From Kineosporia sp. A_224 (GTDB taxonomy: Bacteria; Actinomycetota; Actinomycetes; Actinomycetales; Kineosporiaceae): 46,698 nt of DNA. Location of the stretch: assembly GCF_002198655.1 (NCBI RefSeq), contig NZ_MWLN01000176.1, positions 1-46,698 of the forward strand. Reading direction: 5' to 3'. Of this stretch, positions 32,072-38,253 are shown piece by piece; position 1 is the first letter of the stretch, and every line of letters begins with the position of its first letter. The notes beneath the pieces are model-generated. The model had not been told where the DNA came from. It did not search any database and worked only from the letters and a program-made list of their open reading frames with translations. Made by a program: the position numbers and the translations under genes.

Positions 32072-32854
32072 GCGCCGGCCCGCGAGGCGCAGCACCCACG
32101 GCGCGAGCAGCAGGGCGTAGAGGTCGAACCACCCGTAGCCGCCGGCGGCGCCCGAGGGCGGGTTGCCCTGGCTCACGATGCCGAGCACCGGGTCCGCGGC
32201 CGCCCACGCCCACGTGCCGAGCGCCGTCCCGACGAGCTCGAGGTAGCTGACGACGACGAACGCGCCGACGTAGAGCATCCGGCTGCGGCCCCACGCGAGG
32301 AAGCCCAGCAGGCAGCAGAACCAGAAGGCGCCGAGCGCGTCCGGCCGGTCGGCGACGAGGCCGTGGGCGGCCCAGGCGCCGCCGACGACGACGGTCGCCG
32401 CGACGAGCGGACGGCGGTAGGCGTCGAAGAGCGCGGACCGGCCGAGCGCGAGGGCCGCGAGGTAGACGAGGCCGTGGCCCGGCGGGACGAAGAACGGGAC
32501 GGTGCCGATCCGGTAGACGTACGCCTCGAGCAGCGGCGAGAACGTGTACTCGACGCACGTCGCGAGCGCGACGACGAGCAGCGTCTGGGTGCGCACGAGC
32601 GGTGTCTCGCGGCGCAGGAGCAGCCCGAGGACGGCCCAGGTCGTCACCCCGAGCGCGACCTGCCGGCCGATCTCGGCCGGTCCGGCGGACCACAGCGACC
32701 CGGGCTCCCCGGGACCGGGCGAACCGGGCAGCCGGACCGCGTCGAGGAGGAGGACGAGCCCGATCCAGCCGATGACGGCCACGGCGACCCCGAGGTCGCC
32801 CCTGCTGCGGGCGAGGAGCCCGGCTGCGCGGCGGCCGGAGGCGTCGTGGAGCAC
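32027..32854 (-). CDS. Polytopic membrane protein of unknown function
   Basis: This 275-residue protein has about seven hydrophobic segments (for example VAVIGWIGLVLLLDAV, LLVVALATCVEYTFSPLLEAYVY and LVYLAALALGRSALF). It carries no family motif I recognise. YTFSPLLEAYVYRIG and FFVPPGHGLVYLAAL are distinctive and may help a search. The 3' end overlaps the last 45 bp of hisN in the opposite direction. The start near 32854 is not certain. Confidence 0.6.
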   Translation of the reverse strand: MLHDASGRRAAGLLARSRGDLGVAVAVIGWIGLVLLLDAVRLPGSPGPGEPGSLWSAGPAEIGRQVALGVTTWAVLGLLLRRETPLVRTQTLLVVALATCVEYTFSPLLEAYVYRIGTVPFFVPPGHGLVYLAALALGRSALFDAYRRPLVAATVVVGGAWAAHGLVADRPDALGAFWFCCLLGFLAWGRSRMLYVGAFVVVSYLELVGTALGTWAWAAADPVLGIVSQGNPPSGAAGGYGWFDLYALLLAPWVLRLAGRRSALRRERGERLVVQ

Positions 32855-32879
32855 GCCCCCAGCCTGACAGACCCCTTAG

Positions 32880-32911
32880 TTGTTGAACAATCTGACTACA
32901 TTGTGGAACGA
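32880..32911. promoter_or_regulatory. Tandem operator-like sites before the DMT transporter
   Basis: TTGTTGAACAA (32880-32890, a perfect odd palindrome) and TTGTGGAACGA (32901-32911) are near copies whose starts are 21 bp apart, two helical turns. They lie in an AT-rich promoter patch 8-39 bp before the transporter start. The GntR regulator encoded in the same operon is the likely ligand. Confidence 0.6.
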
Positions 32912-32918
32912 TCGTCAG

Positions 32919-33863
32919 ATGCTGCGGCACCGGCTCACCGTCCTCGCCTCCGCCCTGTGCTTCAGCACGACCGGCACCGCGCAGGCCCTCGGCCCGGACG
33001 CCGCGTCCCCGGTCGTCGTCGGGGCGTCCCGCGTCGCGGTCGGCGCCGTGGGCCTGCTCGCCGTCACCTGGTGGATGCAGCACCGGGCCGACCGCACACG
33101 CGGCAGCGCCGCGCCCCGCCCCCTCGTCGCCCGCCTCGGGCTCCCGACCGGGCCCGGCGTCCGCGGCGCCGTGTGGCGGGCGGGCCTGGCCGTCGCGGTC
33201 TACCAGGTCGGGTTCTTCCTCGCGGTCCGGACGACGGGGGTCGCCGTCGGCACCGTCGTCGCCCTCGGCACGGCGCCGGTCCTCACCGGCGCGGCCGGCT
33301 GGCTGCTCGGGCACGGCCGGCCCGACCGGCGCTGGGCCGTCGCGACCGCGCTGGCCTGCGCCGGGCTCGCCGTCCTCGTGACAGGCGGGGCGTCCGCGCA
33401 CGTCGCACCGGCCGGCGTCCTGCTCGCCCTGGTCGCCGCCGCGGCGTACGCCGCGTACACGGTCGCGGCGAAAACCCTTCTCACGGCGGGGGTCGGCGCC
33501 GAGTCCGCGATGGCCGCGGTCTTCGGCGCGGGTGCGGTCTGGCTGCTCCCGGCCTTCGCCCTGGCGCCCGTCGGCTGGGTCGTGACGCCGCGCGGCGCCG
33601 CCCTGGTGTTGTGGCTCGGCCTCGTGCCCACCACACTCGCCTACGTGCTCTTCGCCAGAGGACTCACGCACCTGTCCGCGGCCGAGACGACGACCCTCGT
33701 CCTGGCCGAGCCGCTCGCCGCCGCCTGCCTCGGGATCGGACTGCTCGGGGAGCCCGTCGGCCGGTCGACGCTCGTCGGCGGGGGGCTGCTCGTCACCGGG
33801 CTCGTCGCGGTCGCCGTCCGGCGGTCCGCGGCCGCCGGACCCGCGTCCGGGGCACTCGCGTGA
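32919..33863 (+). CDS. EamA/DMT-family transporter
   Basis: The 314-residue protein has ten predicted membrane helices in two EamA repeats: ASALCFSTTGTAQALGP and VASRVAVGAVGLLAV-like segments first, then the second repeat with AYAAYTVAAKTLL, PTTLAYVLFARGL and LAEPLAAACLGIGLLGEPV. Members export metabolites or drugs. ATG 32919 is preferred because the in-frame start at 32880 would place the operator sites inside the gene. The GntR gene overlaps its stop by 4 bp. Confidence 0.87.
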   Translation: MLRHRLTVLASALCFSTTGTAQALGPDAASPVVVGASRVAVGAVGLLAVTWWMQHRADRTRGSAAPRPLVARLGLPTGPGVRGAVWRAGLAVAVYQVGFFLAVRTTGVAVGTVVALGTAPVLTGAAGWLLGHGRPDRRWAVATALACAGLAVLVTGGASAHVAPAGVLLALVAAAAYAAYTVAAKTLLTAGVGAESAMAAVFGAGAVWLLPAFALAPVGWVVTPRGAALVLWLGLVPTTLAYVLFARGLTHLSAAETTTLVLAEPLAAACLGIGLLGEPVGRSTLVGGGLLVTGLVAVAVRRSAAAGPASGALA

Positions 33864-34513
33864 GCCCCGCCAGCGGGCCGACCCAGGTCGACCGGCTCAC
33901 CAAGGACCTGCGCTCGCGCGTGCTGTCCGGGGACCTGCCGCCCGGCCACCGGTTGCGCGAGGAGGCGCTCGCCGGGGAGTACGGCCTAGCCCGGCACACC
34001 GTCCGGGCGGCCCTGCGGGCGCTCGCCGCCCAGCGGCTCGCGGTCGTGGAGCCGCACCGCGGTGCACGGGTGGCGGCACTGGACGCCTCGGCCCTGCGCG
34101 ACCTGTTCGAGCTGCGGGCCGCCCTCGAGGTCGAGGCGGCCCGGCTCCTCGCCGAGCGCCGTGGGCTGGACCCGTGGCCGGGCGAGGTGGTCGACGCCGC
34201 CGCCGCCCTCGACGCCGCGTGCGCCGCCACCGACCCCGACCGGGCTGCGGTCGACGCCGCCCACGCGGCGCTGCACCACGCGCTCGTCGCGGCGGCCGGC
34301 AGCCCGCGGATCACCGCGGCGCACTCCGGGCTCGAGCTCGAGAGCCGGCTGGCCCTCGTGCAGTCCCGCCGGACGCTTCCGGTGGACCGGATGGCCGTCA
34401 TCCACCGGGACCTCCTCGACCGGCTGCGGACCGACGGCCCCGAGGCGCTGCGGCGCCACCTCCACGAGGGCGCCGAGCTCGCGGGGGGCCGGCCGGCCGG
34501 GTCGGCGTCCTGA
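33860..34513 (+). CDS. GntR-family regulator (FCD/FadR subfamily)
   Basis: The 217-residue protein has an N-terminal winged helix-turn-helix (LRSRVLSGDLPPGHRLREE, YGLARHTVRAALRALAAQRL) and an all-helical FCD domain (ALRDLFELRAALEVEAARL onward). GTG 33860 overlaps the transporter stop (GTGA), so exporter and regulator are one operon. It probably controls its own promoter through the two sites at 32880-32911, with a small organic acid or related ligand as inducer; the ligand is unknown. Confidence 0.9.
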   Translation: MSPASGPTQVDRLTKDLRSRVLSGDLPPGHRLREEALAGEYGLARHTVRAALRALAAQRLAVVEPHRGARVAALDASALRDLFELRAALEVEAARLLAERRGLDPWPGEVVDAAAALDAACAATDPDRAAVDAAHAALHHALVAAAGSPRITAAHSGLELESRLALVQSRRTLPVDRMAVIHRDLLDRLRTDGPEALRRHLHEGAELAGGRPAGSAS

Positions 34514-34556
34514 CCGGACGTCCGCGCGAGGGCGCCCGACGCGCCACAATGGCCCC

Positions 34557-35018
34557 GTGCGCATCTCCGCCAAGACCGACTACGCGATCCGGGCCGCCGC
34601 AGAGCTGGCCCTGGCCGAGCCCGGCACGTGGGTCAAGACGGAGTCCGTGGCCACGGCCCAGGACATCCCGCTGCCCTTCCTGCTGAACATCCTCGCCGAG
34701 CTCAGGACGGCGGGCATCGTCCGCAGCAGGCGCGGCGTCGACGGCGGGTACCAGCTCGCGCGCCCGGCTACCGCCGTCACCGTCGCCGACGTCATCCGGG
34801 CCATCGACGGCCCGCTCGCCAACATCGCCGGCAGCCGCCCCGAGGACGTCGAGTACCACGGCGCGGCCGTGGCCCTGCGCCAGACCTGGGTCGCGCTGCG
34901 AGCCACGATGCGGTCCGTGCTCGAGGACATCTCGCTCGCGGATCTGTCCTCCGGCACGCTCCCGCCCGCCGTCGACGCGCTGACCCGCGGTGAGGACGCC
35001 TGGAAGGCGCGACTCTGA
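34557..35018 (+). CDS. Rrf2-family transcriptional regulator without cysteines
   Basis: The 153-residue protein starts VRISAKTDYAIRAAAELALAE, the Rrf2 signature, with the winged helix IPLPFLLNILAELRTAGIV and wing RGVDGGYQLARPA. There is no cysteine in the protein, so it cannot bind an iron-sulfur cluster as IscR and NsrR do. Cluster-free Rrf2 proteins are known in actinobacteria and bind other ligands. GTG 34557 is the only start that fits the family. It follows the GntR gene by 43 bp and may be co-transcribed. Confidence 0.87.
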   Translation: MRISAKTDYAIRAAAELALAEPGTWVKTESVATAQDIPLPFLLNILAELRTAGIVRSRRGVDGGYQLARPATAVTVADVIRAIDGPLANIAGSRPEDVEYHGAAVALRQTWVALRATMRSVLEDISLADLSSGTLPPAVDALTRGEDAWKARL

Positions 35019-35279
35019 CCGCAGCGGGCCGGCACGGGCAGGACCAGCAGGACAAGCAGGGCAAGCACCAGCAACGGCAAAGACCAGCGGCCGGGATGCC
35101 TCTCGGCACCCCGGCCGCCTCACCTCCCCCAGGAGGTCTGGTTCCGGGCGCCCCCGTCGGGGCGGGCCCGGAGATCCGGGTGCGGGCGTCCTGCCCCGCT
35201 GCGTGGTCTCGACACCCAGTGCATCAGACTCGTCGGGCCGCCGCCCGTCGGGACGGCCGGGCCCGCCGCGTGCCGACCG
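35019..35279. other. Intergenic stretch with degenerate AGCA-rich repeats and a terminator
   Basis: From 35037 to 35086 short imperfect units (AGGACCAGC, AGGACAAGC, AGGGCAAGC, ACCAGCAAC) repeat about every ten bases, then comes the terminator at 35087-35118. The remaining 160 bp before the PfpI stop carry nothing I can support. Confidence 0.5.
35087..35118. terminator. Terminator after the Rrf2 gene
   Basis: GCGGCCGGG pairs with CCCGGCCGC and TGCC with GGCA around one A-C mismatch, with the loop TCTC (arms 35087-35100 and 35105-35118). It lies 68 bases after the Rrf2 stop and may also serve the convergent PfpI gene. Confidence 0.75.
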
Positions 35280-35825
35280 TCAGAAGACGTCGGCCATCGC
35301 CTTGGTGAACGCCGGCAGGTCGTCGGGGTTGCGGCTGGAGACGATGGGACCGGGGCCGCCGGTGCAGACGACGACCTCCTCGTCGACCCACTCGGCGCCG
35401 GCGTTGCGCAGGTCGGTCTGCAGGCTCGGCCAGGACGTCACACGCCGGCCGCGGACGACGTCCGCCTCGACGAGCGTCCACGGCCCGTGGCAGATCACGG
35501 CGACGGGCTTGCCGACGTCCACGAAGGCCTTGGCGAACGCGACGGCCGTCGGGTCGGTCCGCAGCTCGTCCGGGTTGGCGACCCCGCCGGGCAGGACGAG
35601 CCCGTCGTAGTCCTCGACGCCGGCACGCGAGACCGGCAGGTCGACGTCGAACGTGTCGCCCTTGTCGAGGTGGTTGTAGGCCTGGACCGTCGTCCCGTCA
35701 CCGGAGGCGACGAGCACGGGCTGCCCGCCCCCTTGCACGACGGCCTTCCAGGGCTCGGTGAGCTCGACCTGCTCGATGCCTTCGGAGGCGACGAGGAACG
35801 CGATCTTCTTGCCGTCCAGGGACAC
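35280..35825 (-). CDS. DJ-1/PfpI-family protein
   Basis: The 181-residue protein has the PfpI layout: KKIAFLVASEGIEQVELTEP at the start, LVLPGGVANPDELR, the nucleophile elbow AVICHGPWTLVEA with Cys112-His113, and GPIVSSRNPDDLPAF near the end. PfpI/DJ-1 proteins act as proteases, glyoxalase III/deglycases or stress proteins; which applies here is unknown. GTG 35825 follows GAGGAGAACC, a strong ribosome-binding site. Confidence 0.9.
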   Translation of the reverse strand: MSLDGKKIAFLVASEGIEQVELTEPWKAVVQGGGQPVLVASGDGTTVQAYNHLDKGDTFDVDLPVSRAGVEDYDGLVLPGGVANPDELRTDPTAVAFAKAFVDVGKPVAVICHGPWTLVEADVVRGRRVTSWPSLQTDLRNAGAEWVDEEVVVCTGGPGPIVSSRNPDDLPAFTKAMADVF

Positions 35826-35835
35826 GGTTCTCCTC

Positions 35836-35861
35836 AGAAGTCCTGTCGTTCTCGGACTTCT
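35836..35861. promoter_or_regulatory. Inverted repeat in the PfpI leader
   Basis: AGAAGTCC (35836-35843) and GGACTTCT (35854-35861) are perfect 8-bp arms with a 10-base spacer, starting 10 bases upstream of the PfpI start codon. With half of each arm A/T, it is less likely to be chance than most dyads here. It may be an operator or a leader hairpin next to the ribosome-binding site. Confidence 0.5.
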
Positions 35862-35870
35862 CCACGCTCC

Positions 35871-35887
35871 CCCGCGGGCTCCGCGGG
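35871..35887. terminator. Small GC hairpin after the 106-aa gene
   Basis: CCCGCGG-GCT-CCGCGGG forms a 7-bp hairpin 42 bases past the stop of the gene at 35929-36249, a plausible weak terminator. Confidence 0.4.
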
Positions 35888-35928
35888 CGCATGTCGAGAT
35901 GCCGTGGCCGCACGGCCCGGACCGTGGC

Positions 35929-36249
35929 TCAGGCGGAGACGCGGGACGGTTCGATGTGGTCGAGCCGGCGGCGGGACGCCTCGGGCAGGGTCGCCTCGAC
36001 GCAGGCCGGGCACGCCGCGGCGGGGCGGGCACTGAAGTGCCGCTCCCAGAACACGGTCCAGCCGTTCATCCACTCGCCGCAGAGCGTCTGCCGGCTCCCG
36101 GGACGCCAGGCGTGCTGGGCGCCGTAGGGCAGCCAGGTGTTGGGCGCAGCGCCCGTGGAGCGGTCGCGCACCTTGTGCGTCGCGACGACGAAGAGCTCCT
36201 CCGACGCGGTACGCGACGCACTGTGGGCGAGAGTGAGGCTGGCAGCCAT
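35929..36249 (-). CDS. Small hypothetical protein, possible zinc-binding
   Basis: The 106-residue protein has His25 (VVATHKVRDRS), Cys57 (RQTLCGEW) and Cys80-x2-Cys83 (AACPACVEA). This H...TLCG...CxxC arrangement recalls small uncharacterised actinobacterial proteins and could hold zinc. There is no signal peptide or membrane span. ATG 36249 is chosen because earlier starts would run into the operator-like palindromes at 36310-36345. Function unknown. Confidence 0.65.
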   Translation of the reverse strand: MAASLTLAHSASRTASEELFVVATHKVRDRSTGAAPNTWLPYGAQHAWRPGSRQTLCGEWMNGWTVFWERHFSARPAAACPACVEATLPEASRRRLDHIEPSRVSA

Positions 36250-36309
36250 GACAGCGATCCTCCGATCCCGTGCCCCGCTGGATGTCGCCGTCGACACCTC
36301 CACCCGCGG

Positions 36310-36345
36310 TGGCACTGAGTGCCATCCTGACGGCACTCGATGCCA
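36310..36345. promoter_or_regulatory. Tandem TGGCACT-N-AGTGCCA operator-like sites
   Basis: TGGCACTGAGTGCCA (36310-36324) is a perfect dyad. CGGCACTCGATGCCA (36331-36345) is an imperfect copy starting exactly 21 bp later. They lie 61-96 bp upstream of the 106-aa gene, in promoter position. A third perfect copy is at 36538-36552. The 15-bp dyad fits a TetR-type operator; a TetR gene ends at 36853. Confidence 0.6.
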
Positions 36346-36349
36346 ATTT

Positions 36350-36409
36350 CAAGGGCCCGGGTGACATCTCCATGCGACCATTTCGCCGGCCGTCACACCC
36401 GGGACCTTG
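36350..36409. repeat. 14-bp imperfect inverted repeat
   Basis: CAAGGGCCCGGGTG (36350-36363) and CACCCGGGACCTTG (36396-36409) match at 13 of 14 positions with a 32-base spacer, directly beside the tandem palindromes. It could be a hairpin or the ends of a tiny degraded element. Confidence 0.5.
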
Positions 36410-36537
36410 AGCACCCCGACGGCAAACGCTTTCAACGACAGCCACTTTGACATCAAGAGATTGACGGCGCCATCATTCGAGGCGTCCGGGCGCGTCACCG
36501 GCGTCGCAGAAGCCGGACCGCCCGCCACGCATCCGCA

Positions 36538-36552
36538 TGGCACTCAGTGCCA
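36538..36552. promoter_or_regulatory. Third TGGCACT-N-AGTGCCA palindrome
   Basis: TGGCACTCAGTGCCA is a perfect dyad identical to the site at 36310-36324 except for the central base. It lies 214 bp from it, with no gene start close by. Confidence 0.6.
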
Positions 36553-36814
36553 GTCTCGTGAACCCCAGGAGCACGGTCGCCGTCACCGACCCGACGGCCC
36601 GAGGACGGCCGTCGGGTCACGGGCGACGATCTGGCCCGGACGGCGCCCGCCGCGTCCACATGCCGGACACGGCGTACCGCAGGACGCACCAACGGCGGCG
36701 GCGGACGGCGTGTCGCGCCTGGGAGCGCTCTTGTGACGTCCGGCGGTGCACCGGGTCCGGAGTGTGGACGTCCCGGTCAGCGGTCCGGGGCATGTCGCCG
36801 GGTCGCGACGGGTG

Positions 36815-36838
36815 GCGGTCGGGCGGTCGGGCGGTCGG
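36815..36838. repeat. Three tandem GCGGTCGG units
   Basis: GCGGTCGG repeats perfectly at 36815-36822, 36823-36830 and 36831-36838, 15 bases past the end of the TetR gene (which reads leftward and stops at 36853). No function is apparent. Confidence 0.6.
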
Positions 36839-36852
36839 GGGCTTCGCCGCTG

Positions 36853-37614
36853 TCAGAGCGAGCGGCTGATGCGCTGCACGACGTCGTCGATGGGGTCGCC
36901 GGCGCGGAAGACGGCGACGACGACGTCCTCGCCGGCGGGGCCGGCGTCCGGCCCGCTCGGGCGCGTCGTCCCGCGGCCGGCGGTCTCGCGCGCCACGCGG
37001 GCGGCCTCCTCGGCGGACGGGGCCGCGTCGAAGGTCGCGGCGACCCAGTCGAAGGCGGCGTCGAGGGCGGGGAACGGGTCGTACCCGCCGCCGGCGCGCA
37101 GCCAGTCGCGCAGCACGGTGTTGTGGGCGGCGACGATCGCGGCGCCCGCGGTGTCCGCCCGCAGGACGCCGCCGGGGACGTCGCGCCACCGCGCCCGCAG
37201 CGACGACGAGAAGAGCCGCGTGTACTTGGAGACGCTCGCGGTCTCCCGGTCGCGCAGCGCGGGGACCGAGCGGGTCAGCCGGTACCGCTCGACCGAGATC
37301 ACCGGCTCGTCGACGTAGCTGCGGAAGACCAGGCGGGCGCCCTCGCACACCGCGCGCAGCGGCGGCAGGGACGACAGCGCCTCGAGCAGCGCCTCGGCCT
37401 CGCGGGCGATGAGCTCGTGGTCGGGGAAGATCGCGTCGTCCTTGGACCGGAAGTACCGGAAGAACGTCCGGCGGCCCACGCCCGCCCGCTCGGCGATCGC
37501 GTCGACGGTCGTCTGCTCGTACCCGCGTTCGGCGAACAGCCCCCGCGCCGCAGCGGCGATCCGGGCCCTGGCCTGCTGCGGGCCCGTCGCGGGTGCCGGG
37601 ACGGTCGACGCCAT
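36853..37614 (-). CDS. TetR-family transcriptional regulator
   Basis: The 253-residue protein has the TetR DNA-binding domain at about 10-60 (ARIAAAARGLFAERGYEQTTVDAIAERAGVGRRTFFRYF) and a long ligand-binding C-terminal half. RRTFFRYFRSKDDAIFPDHE is typical of actinobacterial TetR proteins. It is divergent from ferritin, with a dyad between them, so it probably regulates itself and possibly ferritin. The ligand is unknown. Confidence 0.88.
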   Translation of the reverse strand: MASTVPAPATGPQQARARIAAAARGLFAERGYEQTTVDAIAERAGVGRRTFFRYFRSKDDAIFPDHELIAREAEALLEALSSLPPLRAVCEGARLVFRSYVDEPVISVERYRLTRSVPALRDRETASVSKYTRLFSSSLRARWRDVPGGVLRADTAGAAIVAAHNTVLRDWLRAGGGYDPFPALDAAFDWVAATFDAAPSAEEAARVARETAGRGTTRPSGPDAGPAGEDVVVAVFRAGDPIDDVVQRISRSL

Positions 37615-37660
37615 GGTCCGACCGTACCGAGGCGCGTCCCCCGCCGTGAGGCACCTCCCC

Positions 37661-37674
37661 GTGACACATGCCAC
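37661..37674. promoter_or_regulatory. Dyad between TetR and ferritin genes
   Basis: GTGACACATGCCAC has the symmetric pattern GTG-x-CA-xx-TG-x-CAC and lies 47 bp upstream of the TetR start and 40 bp upstream of ferritin. Wider arms GTGAGG (37646-37651) and CCTCAC (37674-37679) flank it. It is a plausible TetR operator. Confidence 0.4.
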
Positions 37675-37713
37675 CTCACCGGGACCGGCCCGCGTCGCCG
37701 GTAGCCTGGGGAG

Positions 37714-38253
37714 GTGCCGACGCCCCGATTCGCGACCCTGCTCGGTGAGCAGGTCTGCCACGAGTTCACCGCCAGCCAGCAGTACGTCGCGCTCGCGGTG
37801 TGGTTCGACGCCCACGACCTCCCCCAGCTCGCGACGCACTTCTACCGCCAGGCGGTCGAGGAGCGGAACCACGCGATGATGATGGTCCGGTACATGCTCG
37901 ACCGGGACCTGCCGGTGACCGTGCCCGGCGTCGGTGACGTCCGCAACGACTTCGCGGACGTCGTGGAGCCGGTCGCGCTCGCCGTCGCCCAGGAGGAGCA
38001 GGTCACCCGCCAGATCGAGGCGCTCTTCCGGGCGGCCCGTGAGGACGGCGACTTCCTCGGCGAGCAGTTCATGCTCTGGTTCATCAAGGAGCAGGTCGAG
38101 GAGGTGGCCTCGATGAAGACGCTCCTCGCGATCGCGCAGCGGGCGGGCACGGACTGGTTCCAGATCGAGAACTACCTCGCCCGCGAGTCGGTCGGGGGCG
38201 CCGGCACCGACCCCGGCGCACCCGAGGTCGCCGGCGGCATGCTGCTCGCCTGA
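37714..38253 (+). CDS. Ferritin (Ftn/BfrB-type iron storage protein)
   Basis: The 179-residue four-helix protein has ferroxidase-centre residues Glu17 (CHEFTASQQYVAL), Glu50 and His53 (VEERNHAMMM), Glu94 and a glutamate near 127-130 (EQVEEVASM). No haem-binding Met of bacterioferritin is apparent, so it is a haem-free ferritin storing iron in the cytoplasm. GTG 37714 follows GGGGAG. Its last 82 bp overlap the convergent nuclease/helicase gene. Confidence 0.93.
   Translation: MPTPRFATLLGEQVCHEFTASQQYVALAVWFDAHDLPQLATHFYRQAVEERNHAMMMVRYMLDRDLPVTVPGVGDVRNDFADVVEPVALAVAQEEQVTRQIEALFRAAREDGDFLGEQFMLWFIKEQVEEVASMKTLLAIAQRAGTDWFQIENYLARESVGGAGTDPGAPEVAGGMLLA

Larger units (their letters stand above)
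36250..36852. other. 600-bp non-coding stretch rich in palindromes, locally AT-richer
   Basis: It contains the tandem palindromes at 36310-36345, a 14-bp imperfect inverted repeat (36350-36363 with 36396-36409), a patch of about 70 bp (36411-36480) with clearly lower GC than its surroundings, a third palindrome at 36538-36552, and three perfect tandem GCGGTCGG units (36815-36838). No frame in it looks like a gene. Confidence 0.6.

Noticed and set aside
35037-35086. AGCA-rich repeated units as a CRISPR or minisatellite
   Set aside because: Units are about ten bases, imperfect, and without spacers; this is low-complexity sequence next to a terminator.
36310-36345. The GGCACT palindromes as HrcA/CIRCE elements
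   Set aside because: CIRCE has GCACTC and GAGTGC arms separated by nine bases; here the arms are separated by one base and no heat-shock gene is near.
36349-36453. A 34-codon minus-strand frame in the low-GC patch
   Set aside because: It has no ribosome-binding site, no recognisable motif, and runs through the inverted repeat; I cannot support it as a gene.
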